Assembly: GCF_004784465.1 (NCBI RefSeq)
Contig: NZ_SRRU01000005.1
Location: 186,001-250,000, forward strand
Direction: 5' to 3'
Length of the DNA stretch: 64,000 bases
Source of the DNA: Streptomyces griseoluteus
GTDB lineage: Bacteria; Actinomycetota; Actinomycetes; Streptomycetales; Streptomycetaceae
Under the pieces are notes generated by a model, which was given only the letters and a program-made list of their open reading frames with translations, was not told the DNA's origin and did not search any database. How positions within the stretch are numbered: the first letter of the stretch is position 1; every line of letters starts with the position of its first letter. Position numbers and translations under genes: made by a program. This document shows, in pieces, positions 51,076 to 59,638 of this stretch.

Positions 51076-51927
51076 GTGGACCCTCAACCCCTGCTGACCA
51101 TCGGCGCGTTCGCCGCCCGGTCCCGGCTCTCGCCCAAGGCGCTTCGCCTGTACGCCCGCCTGGGCCTGCTCACCCCGGCCGAGGTGGACGAGGCCAGCGG
51201 CTACCGGTACTACCGGGCCGATCAGGTGGAGCGGGCCCGGCTGGTCGCCCTGCTGCGGCAGTTGGACATGCCGCTGGCCCGGATCGCCGAGGTGGTCGGC
51301 GCCGGGGGCACTGCGGCGGCTGGGCTGCTGGACGCCTACTGGGCGGACGTGGAGGCCCGGATCGCCGGGCAGCGCGCTCTCGCCGCCTACCTCCGTGGAC
51401 GGCTGTCGGGAAGGACTTCCGAGATGGACGAGATGTTCGCGGTGGACGTGGTGGAGGTACCCGGGCAGGTGGTGCTCACCGAGTCCCGGCACACGCTGGC
51501 CGACGAGCTGCCCACCTGGATCGGCGCCTCGCTGGACCGGCTGGAAGCGGCCGCGCGGGACTGCGGAGGCGTGGCCGGGGCGCCGTACGTCGTCTACCAC
51601 TCCGAGGTGTCGATGGAGAGCGACGGTCCCGCCGAGTCCTGCGTACCGGTGGCCGACGAGGCGGCGGCGCGGGCGTGGGCCGAGCGGCACGGCGCGCCGC
51701 GGGCCGTCCGGGTGCGAGTGGAGCCCGCGGGGCGGCTGGCGCGGACCCGGATCACCAAGGCGCAGGTGGCGCATCCGCAGATCCTGGCCGCTTTCGAGGC
51801 GGTGGAGCGGTGGGCCGCCGCCGAGGGGCTGACGGTGACCGGCCCCTGCCGCGAGGTGTACTTCGCCGACTGGGCGGCCGCCGGTCCCGGTGATCCGGTG
51901 TGCGACGTGTCGCTGCCCGTTCGCTGA
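51076..51927 (+). CDS. MerR-family regulator with GyrI-like effector domain
   Basis: 283 aa from GTG 51076 with GGAGGAAGG upstream. The N-terminal MerR HTH (LLTIGAFAARSRLSPKALRLYARLGLLTPAEVDEASGYRYYRADQVERARLVALLRQLDMPLARIAEVV) leads to a C-terminal GyrI/BmrR-like pocket (residues about 125-280) ending PCREVYFADWAAAGPGDPVCDVSLPV. It should activate an efflux or detoxification gene in response to a hydrophobic ligand. No target is adjacent. Confidence 0.88.
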   Translation: MDPQPLLTIGAFAARSRLSPKALRLYARLGLLTPAEVDEASGYRYYRADQVERARLVALLRQLDMPLARIAEVVGAGGTAAAGLLDAYWADVEARIAGQRALAAYLRGRLSGRTSEMDEMFAVDVVEVPGQVVLTESRHTLADELPTWIGASLDRLEAAARDCGGVAGAPYVVYHSEVSMESDGPAESCVPVADEAAARAWAERHGAPRAVRVRVEPAGRLARTRITKAQVAHPQILAAFEAVERWAAAEGLTVTGPCREVYFADWAAAGPGDPVCDVSLPVR

Positions 51928-51933
51928 CGTGAC

Positions 51934-51976
51934 GAAGCCCCCTCGGCAAGGACGGCGGGCCGGCCGAGAGGGCTTC
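51934..51976. terminator. Hairpin terminator between MerR and DUF397 genes
   Basis: GAAGCCCCCTCGGC (51934-51947) pairs with GCCGAGAGGGCTTC (51963-51976) with one C/A mismatch. It starts 7 nt after the MerR stop, between convergent genes. Confidence 0.75.
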
Positions 51977-52046
51977 GGGGTGGTGCGTGTGCTGTTGGTG
52001 AAGCATCGGTCAGGTGCTTCTACGCGTGGGGACCGGGGTCGGTCCG

Positions 52047-52238
52047 TTACGCCTTGACCGAGGCCACGAAGGCGTTCCACGCCGTGGCCGGGAAGGCCAG
52101 GACGGGCCCCGTGATGTCCTTGGAGTCGCGTACGGCGAGTTCGGCGGCGGTCGGCGACTTGACCTCGACGCAGGCGCCGTTGCCCGCGGAATAGGAGGAC
52201 TTCATCCACGTCTCCGTCGCGCCCTGAATCAGTGCCAT
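52047..52238 (-). CDS. DUF397 protein
   Basis: 63 aa from ATG 52238 with AGGAG six bases upstream. The DUF397 pattern is complete: WMKSSYSAGNGACVEV, then AVRDSKDITGPVLAFPATAWNAFVASVKA. DUF397 proteins pair with XRE/DUF5753 regulators in Streptomyces (WhiJ-like systems affecting development and antibiotic production). Its XRE partner is the next gene upstream on the same strand. Confidence 0.88.
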   Translation of the reverse strand: MALIQGATETWMKSSYSAGNGACVEVKSPTAAELAVRDSKDITGPVLAFPATAWNAFVASVKA

Positions 52239-52449
52239 GTCCACTCCTGTTGCGAGTTGCGGTGGTGCGGTTCGCGCCAACCCATGCGAGCGATTGGCGT
52301 GATCGACGCTACCGGTCAACCCCCCTGCCCGCAGGGGCCGTTCACTCAAGCGGGTGGCATATTCCAAGCGAGCCGTCATGAGGGTGGGGCGACGGTGTAC
52401 GATCCCTCGCCCCCCGTACCGCAGCCCCCGCGGGAACCCGGCCGGAGCC

Positions 52450-53307
52450 CTACTGGGCGAACCTCTTGGCCGCGTCCTGGATGAACTGCTGGGACCGCTC
52501 CACGGGGAGCGCCTGGGCCCGCAGGTGCTCGTACATCACGGCGTACTTCTGCACGTCCGGCGCCTTCTCCAGGTACAGGTCGCTGGTGACGCCCTCCAGG
52601 TAGACCACGCTGGAGTCGGCCGCGTCGGCGAACTCCAGGATGGCGTACTGGCCGTTGAGCCCCGGATGCGCGCCGACCTCGAAGGGGAGCACCTGCACGG
52701 TGACGTGCGGGAGGCTGGACAGCTCGATCAGGTGCTCTAGCTGCTCGCGCATGATGAGCTTGCTGCCGACCACCCGGTGCAGCGCGGCCTCGTCCAGCAC
52801 CACCCACAGGCGCAGCGGGTTGCTGTCGTCGGTGACCCGCTCCTGCCTGCGCATGCGGACCTTGACGCGCTTCTCGATCTCGGCCGTGGAGGTCTCCGGC
52901 AGCGCGCCGCGCACCAGCGCCTCCGCGTACGCACGGGTCTGCAACAGGCCGGTGACCAGCTGGGGTTCGTACACCCGGAGCGACTGCACGTCGGTCTCCA
53001 GACCGATGTACACGCTGTACGGGATGTCGCCGAAGGTGTGCCACCAGCCCTGCTGGCGGGAGTCGCGGGCCATCTCCATCAGCGAGTCGACCACCCTCTG
53101 GTCCTGGACCTCGTAGACCCCGCACAGATCGCGGACATCGCGCTGGCTGATACTGCGGCGGCCGTTCTCCAGCCTGCTGATCTTCGACTGCGACACCAGC
53201 AGGCGGTCGGCGACCTCTTCGGCCGTCATGCCCTTGAGCTCACGGAGCTTGCGCAGCTCCTGGCCCAGCCGGCGCCGCCTGACAGTGGGATTCACATTGG
53301 ACGCCAC
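52450..53307 (-). CDS. XRE-family regulator with DUF5753 domain (WhiJ-like)
   Basis: 285 aa from GTG 53307 with GGAGGTG upstream. The N-terminal HTH is RLGQELRKLRELKGMTAEEVADRLLVSQSKISRLENGRRSISQRDVRDLCGVYEV. The DUF5753 domain follows, with YIGLETDVQSLRVYEPQLVTGLLQTRAYAEALV and LRLWVVLDEAALHRVVGS. The paired DUF397 gene lies 211 bp downstream. Two direct GTATCTG copies (53335, 53351) flank an ACAC-TTT-GTGT palindrome just upstream, possible operator sites. Confidence 0.9.
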   Translation of the reverse strand: MASNVNPTVRRRRLGQELRKLRELKGMTAEEVADRLLVSQSKISRLENGRRSISQRDVRDLCGVYEVQDQRVVDSLMEMARDSRQQGWWHTFGDIPYSVYIGLETDVQSLRVYEPQLVTGLLQTRAYAEALVRGALPETSTAEIEKRVKVRMRRQERVTDDSNPLRLWVVLDEAALHRVVGSKLIMREQLEHLIELSSLPHVTVQVLPFEVGAHPGLNGQYAILEFADAADSSVVYLEGVTSDLYLEKAPDVQKYAVMYEHLRAQALPVERSQQFIQDAAKRFAQ

Positions 53308-53562
53308 GGGATGCGCACCTCCGGCTGGCTGCCTGTATCTGACACTTTGTGTATCTGCTGTTGAGCAGACTGCCACCAAGGCGGTTTCCACCGCTGGGAA
53401 ACGTCGGATATGCGGCGCCTGCCCGACAGTTCGGGGTACGCGCCGCCCGGCGGACTGGTATGGGGTGAAGCGGCGGAGCGGGGCGGGGGGACTTACGTCG
53501 GTCCACCCGTCCCGCTCTTCAAGTCGCCTACGGCCGACGGGGGTTGCCCTCGGCCAGGCCGT

Positions 53563-54318
53563 TCAGTGTGCCGCCGCGCGGGCCATCGTGCCGTGGTGCG
53601 GCTGCATCGGGACCCCGCGCGCGGGTTCCCCGGTCGCCCTGGCTCCCGGTCCGGCGGGCCGGCCGGCCGGAGCCTGGCCGCGCCTCGGCTGGGCGCCCAC
53701 GCCGTTCTGCACGTCCATCACGGCGTGCGCCACCAGGCCGCCCATCGGGTCGTGCCGGATCAGGTCCCTGAGCCGGGATCGGGACGAGCGTCCCTCGTTC
53801 CCCGGGTACAGGTGCTTGCCCAGGCCGACCGCATGGGCCAGCGCGGCGAGCGCGGCGGTCCGTGGGTCCGGTGGCACGCCGGTGCGGATCGCGGAGTCGA
53901 GCCTTCCGCGGATCTCCCGGCTGATGGTGGTGTCCGTCGCCTGGTACCGCGTGGTCGGCAGCACGCCGCACATCTGGCCCGGTACGGCGGCCACCATGCC
54001 GCACCTTTCCAGGTGCGACAGATAGGTCTGGCGCAGGCCCAGCCGGGGCCCGCCTATCCAATGGACCGCCCGTACCGGAGCGCCGCGCCTTCGCAGCAGC
54101 TCCAACGCGCAGTCCAGAGTCGGATCTCCTGTCGGCCGTGGCACCACCACGGCGATACGATCCCCGTCTGGGGCTATCCGTCCGGCCAGCGCCAGCTCCA
54201 CTAGCTGCGCACCGGCCAGACCGAGGTCGAGCGACTGCGGCTGCGCAGTGGTACCCGTGGCCGGGTCCAGTGCGAGCATCAGAAGCTCTTCCGGAAGTGT
54301 TCTGCGGCTCCTGCCCAT
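53563..54318 (-). CDS. GPP34 family phosphoprotein (GOLPH3/VPS74-like)
   Basis: 251 aa from ATG 54318. The GPP34 pattern is clear: RTLPEELLMLALDPATG, LGLAGAQLVELALAGRI, a VPRPTGDPTLDCALELL segment, and ISREIRGRLDSAIRTGVPPDPRTAALAALAHAVGL. The eukaryotic homologue binds phosphatidylinositol-4-phosphate at the Golgi; the bacterial role is unknown. The last 45 residues are a Pro/Gly/Arg-rich tail. Many actinomycetes carry several copies near regulators. Confidence 0.85.
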   Translation of the reverse strand: MGRSRRTLPEELLMLALDPATGTTAQPQSLDLGLAGAQLVELALAGRIAPDGDRIAVVVPRPTGDPTLDCALELLRRRGAPVRAVHWIGGPRLGLRQTYLSHLERCGMVAAVPGQMCGVLPTTRYQATDTTISREIRGRLDSAIRTGVPPDPRTAALAALAHAVGLGKHLYPGNEGRSSRSRLRDLIRHDPMGGLVAHAVMDVQNGVGAQPRRGQAPAGRPAGPGARATGEPARGVPMQPHHGTMARAAAH

Positions 54319-54513
54319 CCATGCCTCCCCGCGTGGATGAATGACAGGGTGACGCCTCTCACATTCATCTGTCGAGAGCGCCTGCCTGGTTCGTGGGGGA
54401 ACCGGCAGGTATGTCGTTCTCGTCTGCCACTACGGGCGAACCCCCACACAGGACACTGGTACATCGTTCGGACAGGCGCGCGAGGGCGCGTGCGGCGCAT
54501 CAAGGAGGCATCG

Positions 54514-57342
54514 GTGGCGGGCGAGTCCCCCGACAGGTCGAAGCAGCACGAAGACTCCGTCGGTTCAGCGGGTTCCGTGGAGGACGAGGAACTCCGCGAG
54601 GCGGTCTCGGCGTGGGTACGGCCTCCCTCCGGGGGTTCGGCGAAGGGCAAGTCGGCTGTTTCCGGGGCGGGTTCGGCTGGCGCGGAGAAGGTTTCCGGCC
54701 AGTCGGGGAAGGGTGCCGCGGAGGAAGGTTCCGGCACCTCCGAGAGCACCGGGAGCGGTGCCGCAGCCGTACCTGACGACACGTTCGAGGACTCCCGCGA
54801 AGCCGGCTCCGCCGAGGGGGCGGAGAAGGACGACGCCGAGGACGGCACCGGGGTTTCCTCCTCCGAGGACGCCGAGGAGACCGCCTCCGGCTCCGCCGAC
54901 GACTCCGGTAAGGGCACTGGCACTTCGGCTGCCGTGGACTCCGGGACGGATGCCTCCGCACCCGCCGCCAAGGGTGACTCGGAGTCCGCCCCCGAGGACG
55001 CGGATAAGGCTCCCGCCGAAGGCTCCCCCGTCCCGGCTGCCAAGGCCGCCAAGGCCGCCAAGGACGACACCGAGGACGCCCCGGCCGCCAAGACCGACGA
55101 CGCCCCCAAGAGCGGCTCCGGGGCCGCCCCCGAGGGCGCGGGCAGGGCTCCCGCCGAAGGCTCCGCCGTCCCGGCTGCCGAGGCCGCCAAGGACGACACC
55201 GAGGACACCCCGGCCACCGAGACCGACGACGCCCCCAAGAGCGACTCCGGGGCCGCCCCCGAGGGCGCGGGCAAGGCTCCCGCCGAAGGCTCCCCCCTCC
55301 CGGCTTCCAAGGACGCCAAGGACGACACCGAGGACACCCCGGCCACCGAGACCGACGACGCCCCCAAGAGCGACTCCGGGGCCGCCCCCGAGGGCGCGGG
55401 CAAGGCTCCCGCCGAAGGCTCCCCCCTCCCGGCTTCCAAGGACGCTGAGGACGACACCCAGGACGCCCCGGCCGCCAAGACCGACGACTCCCCCAAGGGC
55501 GACTCCGGGGCCGCCGTCCTGGACGCCGAAGACACCCCCGCCAAGGACGACGACAGCACCTCCAGCACCGCCTCCAAGGACACCGGCAAGGCGGTCGCTG
55601 CGGGCGCCGCCGTCGCCGCCGCGAAGCACGACGCCGAGTCGGCCGACGAGGACGCCGCCGGGAAGGGCACCGGCACCCCGGCCTCCGAGGGCACCCCCGG
55701 CTCCGCCGAGGACGACAGGGGCAAGGGCGACGCCACGCCCGCCGCCGAGCCCAAGGGCACTCCCCTCCCCGCCCCCCGGGGCGATGCCAAGCCCGCCGCC
55801 AAGGCGCCCGGCAAGCCCGTGGACACCCCCACCACCGCGCTCAAGTCCCCTGTTGCCAGGAAGCCGCAGGTGGATCAGCCGACCACCATGCTCAAGGTCG
55901 GGGGGAAGGCGAAGCCCGCTCCCGCGGAGCAAGAGGCCGAGCGGACCAGCAAGTTCGTGGCGTTGAAGCCCGACCTCAAGGGGCCGTCGGCACGCGTCGA
56001 GGAGACGCGGGCCGTGCCGCAGGTCGGGCCGGAGCGGACGACGCAGCAGCCGTTGCCCCCGAAGCCGCCGCTGGACCTGCTGGCGGAGCTGACGAACACG
56101 CCGCCCCCGCCGGAGACCCCCGTACGCACGCTGGTGCGGCGGGTGAAGATCTGGACGCCGCTGGTGATCCTGCTGGTGGTGATCCTGGGCGTCGTCCAGG
56201 CGATGCGCGCCCTGCCGCAGCCCACGCTCGCGCTGACCGCGAAGGACAGCTACACCTTCGAGGGCGGCAAGCCGGACATCCCGTGGCCTGCGGACGGCCA
56301 GGCCGCGCTGGACGTGCAGGGCATCGGCTCGTTCGGCTCCTCCGGTTCCGGCAAGCCCGTGCCGATCGCCAGCGTGGCGAAGGTGATGACCGCGTACCTG
56401 ATCCTGCGCGACCACCCGCTCAAGAGCGGTGCCGAGGGCCCGAAGATCTCGATCGACAAGCCGGCCCAGGACCAGTCGAAGGCGGGCCAGGAGTCCACCG
56501 TCGACGTCACGCAGGGTGACAAGATCACCCAGCGGGAGGCGCTGGAGGGTGTGCTGATCGCGTCCGCGAACAACGTGGCGCGCCTCCTCGCCCGCTGGGA
56601 CGCCGGCTCGGAGAAGGCGTTCGTGGCGAAGATGAACGCCGCCGCCAAGGGCCTCGGCATGAGCGGGACGACGTACACCGACCCCTCGGGTCTGACGAAC
56701 TCCACCGTCAGCACGGCCGCGGACCAGGTGAAGCTGGCCAAGGCGGCGATGCAGCAGCCCGTGTTCCGCGAGGTCGCGGCGATGATGTCGTACACCGACT
56801 ACAAGGGCACGTACCACTCCAACTGGAACCAGCTCGTCGGACACAACAACGTCGTCGGCATCAAGACCGGCACCACCACCTCCGCCCTCGGCAACCTGGT
56901 CTTCGCCGCGAAGCAGGACGTCGGCGGCGAGACCCGGATGGTCATCGGCGCGGTGCTGCGGCAGCCGCCGGGCGGCCGGGAGAACACCATCCTCAGCGCC
57001 GCGCTGGACCACAGCGACGCGCTGATCCGGGCCGCTCAGGGCGCGCTGAAGTCGGAGACGGTGCTGAAGAAGGGCACAGTCGTCGGATACGTGGACGACG
57101 GTCTGGGCGGCCATACTCCCGTCGAGGTCACCGAGGACGTGAAGGCGGCCGGCTGGGCGGGTCTGAAGGTGCGGCTGTCCTTCACCTCGGGCACGATCCC
57201 GCACACCGCGAAGGCCGGTACCGAGGTCGGCTCGCTGACCGTGGGCGACGGCTCGTCGGCCGGTGCGGTGAAGGTGCCGGTGGCGCTCCGCGCGGACCTG
57301 GCCGAACCGGGCCTCGGAGCCAAGCTGACCCGCATCGGCTGA
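54514..57342 (+). CDS. D-Ala-D-Ala carboxypeptidase (S11) with long acidic repeat N-terminus
   Basis: 942 aa from GTG 54514 after AAGGAGG. The first ~540 residues are Ala/Asp/Glu/Pro/Lys/Ser-rich and predicted disordered and cytoplasmic, with a 43-residue tandem repeat. A membrane helix (about 544-566, KIWTPLVILLVVILGVVQAM) leads to the extracytoplasmic penicillin-binding domain: SVAK (Ser620, Lys623), SAN (Ser684, Asn686) and KTG (Lys784). It trims the pentapeptide of peptidoglycan. The usual S11 enzyme has no such cytoplasmic domain, which may tether partner proteins. The membrane protein gene follows 160 bp later. Confidence 0.9.
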   Translation: MAGESPDRSKQHEDSVGSAGSVEDEELREAVSAWVRPPSGGSAKGKSAVSGAGSAGAEKVSGQSGKGAAEEGSGTSESTGSGAAAVPDDTFEDSREAGSAEGAEKDDAEDGTGVSSSEDAEETASGSADDSGKGTGTSAAVDSGTDASAPAAKGDSESAPEDADKAPAEGSPVPAAKAAKAAKDDTEDAPAAKTDDAPKSGSGAAPEGAGRAPAEGSAVPAAEAAKDDTEDTPATETDDAPKSDSGAAPEGAGKAPAEGSPLPASKDAKDDTEDTPATETDDAPKSDSGAAPEGAGKAPAEGSPLPASKDAEDDTQDAPAAKTDDSPKGDSGAAVLDAEDTPAKDDDSTSSTASKDTGKAVAAGAAVAAAKHDAESADEDAAGKGTGTPASEGTPGSAEDDRGKGDATPAAEPKGTPLPAPRGDAKPAAKAPGKPVDTPTTALKSPVARKPQVDQPTTMLKVGGKAKPAPAEQEAERTSKFVALKPDLKGPSARVEETRAVPQVGPERTTQQPLPPKPPLDLLAELTNTPPPPETPVRTLVRRVKIWTPLVILLVVILGVVQAMRALPQPTLALTAKDSYTFEGGKPDIPWPADGQAALDVQGIGSFGSSGSGKPVPIASVAKVMTAYLILRDHPLKSGAEGPKISIDKPAQDQSKAGQESTVDVTQGDKITQREALEGVLIASANNVARLLARWDAGSEKAFVAKMNAAAKGLGMSGTTYTDPSGLTNSTVSTAADQVKLAKAAMQQPVFREVAAMMSYTDYKGTYHSNWNQLVGHNNVVGIKTGTTTSALGNLVFAAKQDVGGETRMVIGAVLRQPPGGRENTILSAALDHSDALIRAAQGALKSETVLKKGTVVGYVDDGLGGHTPVEVTEDVKAAGWAGLKVRLSFTSGTIPHTAKAGTEVGSLTVGDGSSAGAVKVPVALRADLAEPGLGAKLTRIG
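55006..55530 (+). repeat. Tandem ~129-bp coding repeats in the carboxypeptidase gene
   Basis: The AA/AGGGCTCCCGCCGAAGGCTCC unit start recurs at 55006, 55144, 55273 and 55402 (spacing 138, 129, 129). The 55273 and 55402 units are nearly identical, so a recent duplication. Each encodes 43 residues with APAEGS, a Lys/Asp stretch, TDDAPKSDSGAAPEGAGK. Confidence 0.85.
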
Positions 57343-57363
57343 CCCCCGCGCAGGCCCCCGTGA

Positions 57364-57408
57364 CACCCGCCGTCCGCGCTCCCGCCTCGGGAGCCGGGCG
57401 GCGGGGTG
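57364..57408 (+). terminator. Hairpin terminator after the carboxypeptidase gene
   Basis: A long GC stem: CACCCGCCG... pairs with ...CGGCGGGGTG, with inner GCTCCC/GGGAGC around GCCTC. It starts 21 nt after the stop at 57342. Confidence 0.65.
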
Positions 57409-57503
57409 CGTGCTAGCGTCACGAAACGGGGCAGGTCACCGAGGACCGCGCCAGGCCGCGCAGGGGGCCGAGAACGGAAGACGGGACACGGGGAGTGCCT
57501 GAC

Positions 57504-59486
57504 GTGGCGACAACCGAGCCGAAGCGCGCCGAGAACGCCGAGCCGGACCCGGCGTCCGGCCCCCGGATACCCGGCCCGCCCGCGAAGAGCACGGCGAGCA
57601 CCCTGAGCGCCCTCCGCGCCCGCGCGCGCAAGCACCCCGTGCTGTCGGTGACCCTGCTCGCGGGCGTCCTGCACGTCATCTGGTTCTTCACGTTCGCCAA
57701 CAGCGGCGGCGACCTCGCGGCGCAGGACGCGTGGGCGGAGTTCGTCGGCCGGCACCCCGACTCGGCGTACAACCTCGCCTGGTACGGCGGCATGCACCCG
57801 GTGTCGTACAGCGTGGTCTCGCCGTATCTGATGTCCGTGCTCGGGGTGCGGACCACGATGATGATCGCCGGCACCGGCTCGGCGGCCCTGCTGACCATGA
57901 TCCTGGTGCGCAGCCGGGCGGTGCGCAATCCGCTGTGGGCCGCGCTGGCCGGGGTGTTCGCGCTGCTGGGGAACGCCGTCTCGGGCCGGGTGACCTTCGG
58001 GCTCGGCACGCTGTTCGCGCTGGGCGCGGTGGCGGCGGTGTTCTGCTGGCCGTACGAGGGCCGGTACGAGCGCTGGGCCAAGCCGATGGCCGCGGCGCCG
58101 CTGGCGGCCCTGGCGGGCATCCTGGCGCTGCTCGGCGGGGCGGTGTCCGGCTGGGTGATGTACGCGCTGGCGGCGCTGTTCGCGGCGGGCGCGGTGGCGG
58201 TGGTGTGCTGCTGGCCGTACCGGGGGCGGTACAAGCGCTGGGCGAAGGCGCTGGCGGCGGCTCCGCTGGCCGCGCTGGCCACGATGGCGTCGCCGGTGGC
58301 GGGGCTGTTCGTGGGGCTGGTCGCGGTCGCGCTGTTCCTGCAGAAGCGGCGGCCGGGCGCGTTCGCGCTGGGGCTGGCGCCGGCGGCGGTGGTGGCCGCG
58401 TCGGCGTGGCTGTTCCCGTTCTCCGGGACGCAGCCGATGACGTTCGGCTCGGTGGTCATGCCGCTGCTGTACGGGCTGCTGTGCCTGTTCCTGGTGCCCA
58501 AGGAGTGGGTCACCGTCAGGCTGACGGCGGGTGTGTACAGCCTCAGCGTGATCCTGGTGTGGCTGATCAGTTCACAGATCGGGTCGAACATCTCGCGGCT
58601 GCCGATGCTGTTCGCGGGGGTGGCCCTGGTGGCCGCGCTGCCGTTCACCGCCCCCAGGTCGCGCCGCTGGTACGTGACGGTGCTGGCGTTCGCCGGGTTC
58701 GTCGGATGGATCGGGTTCAAGTCGGTGGACGACGTGATCCACACGACCCCGGCCGCGTCCTGGGCGCGTGAGCTGGCGCCGCTGGTGCACCAGTTGCAGC
58801 GGGTGGACGCGGAGAAGGGCCGGGTGGAGGTGATCCCGGCGCGCTCGCACCGGGAGGCGTCCGCGCTGGCGCCGTACGTGAACCTGGCGCGCGGCTGGAA
58901 CCGCCAGGCCGACATGGAGCGCAACCCGCTCTTCTACGACGACACGCTCAACTCGGCGAACTACCACGAGTGGCTCCAGCGGTGGGCCGTGCGGTACGTG
59001 GTGCTGCCGAGGGTGGACGACCCGGACGGGGACGGGGGCCTGCGCGAGCGGGAGCTGGTGCTGCGCGGGATGCCGTACCTGGACCGGATCTGGAGCGACT
59101 CCAACTGGCAGCTCTACCGGGTGACGGACCCGGCGCCGATGGCCGAGCCGAACGCGGTGGTGCGGCGGGCGGAGCAGGGGGAGATGACGCTGGACGTGCG
59201 GGAGCCGGGGCGGATTCTGGTCCGGGTGCCGTACTCGCCGTGGCTGAGCGTGGTGGACGAGCACGGCAAGAGCCTGGCTCCGCCGCAGGAGACCGAGGAG
59301 TCCAAGCGGCGGCCGGAGGGCTCCCCGAAGTCGTTCGTGAATGTCAACGGCTGTCTGAAGGAGACCCCGGTGGACGCGTCCGGCGACCGGTGGACGGTGC
59401 TGCTGGCGCCGAGGGCGGGGACGTACCACCTGGCGGCGCCGTACCAGCTTCCGCGCGGGACGCACTGCCCGGACGAGCTGAAGTAA
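57504..59486 (+). CDS. Polytopic membrane protein with extracytoplasmic C-terminal domain
   Basis: 660 aa from GTG 57504, chosen for GGGGAG eight bases upstream; a GTG at 57495 is possible. About 12 membrane segments (residues 45-415) are followed by a soluble C-terminal domain of about 240 residues. The arrangement resembles GT-C-like or other envelope membrane proteins of actinomycetes, but I do not recognise a defined family. Residues about 149-258 contain an exact-period tandem duplication. It has a conserved Asp-rich early loop (GGDLAAQDAWAEFV). Neighbours: cell-wall carboxypeptidase and sodium symporter. Confidence 0.75.
   Translation: MATTEPKRAENAEPDPASGPRIPGPPAKSTASTLSALRARARKHPVLSVTLLAGVLHVIWFFTFANSGGDLAAQDAWAEFVGRHPDSAYNLAWYGGMHPVSYSVVSPYLMSVLGVRTTMMIAGTGSAALLTMILVRSRAVRNPLWAALAGVFALLGNAVSGRVTFGLGTLFALGAVAAVFCWPYEGRYERWAKPMAAAPLAALAGILALLGGAVSGWVMYALAALFAAGAVAVVCCWPYRGRYKRWAKALAAAPLAALATMASPVAGLFVGLVAVALFLQKRRPGAFALGLAPAAVVAASAWLFPFSGTQPMTFGSVVMPLLYGLLCLFLVPKEWVTVRLTAGVYSLSVILVWLISSQIGSNISRLPMLFAGVALVAALPFTAPRSRRWYVTVLAFAGFVGWIGFKSVDDVIHTTPAASWARELAPLVHQLQRVDAEKGRVEVIPARSHREASALAPYVNLARGWNRQADMERNPLFYDDTLNSANYHEWLQRWAVRYVVLPRVDDPDGDGGLRERELVLRGMPYLDRIWSDSNWQLYRVTDPAPMAEPNAVVRRAEQGEMTLDVREPGRILVRVPYSPWLSVVDEHGKSLAPPQETEESKRRPEGSPKSFVNVNGCLKETPVDASGDRWTVLLAPRAGTYHLAAPYQLPRGTHCPDELK
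57948..58277 (+). repeat. 165-bp tandem duplication inside the membrane protein gene
   Basis: Two copies with period 165 bp (55 codons): 57948-58112 and 58113-58277. Each encodes a helix pair ending FCWPYEGRYERWAK or CCWPYRGRYKRWAK and AAAPLAALA. Divergence of several residues shows it is not an assembly artefact. Confidence 0.85.
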
Positions 59487-59638
59487 CCTCGCTGTTCACA
59501 TCTCTGAACGGAAGTCAGAGAACCGAACGATTTTACTTCTCCTTGACTCGACGCTTCCTTGCCGCGCGTCCATGTTCAAACCCAGAGTTCACATGCCTGA
59601 CTGGCTGACGCCGGTGGCCGGACCCTGGGAGGGGAGAC

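Noticed and set aside
54381..54409. Stem-loop CCTGCC-GGTTC...GAACC-GGCAGG upstream of the carboxypeptidase gene, considered as a c-di-AMP (ydaO-type) riboswitch
   Set aside because: Only one helix pair is evident and the conserved ydaO loops cannot be found; no feature was called.
55006..55530. Regular DNA repeats considered as a CRISPR array
   Set aside because: Units are about 129 bp, in frame and coding, without short identical repeats alternating with unique spacers. No cas genes are present.
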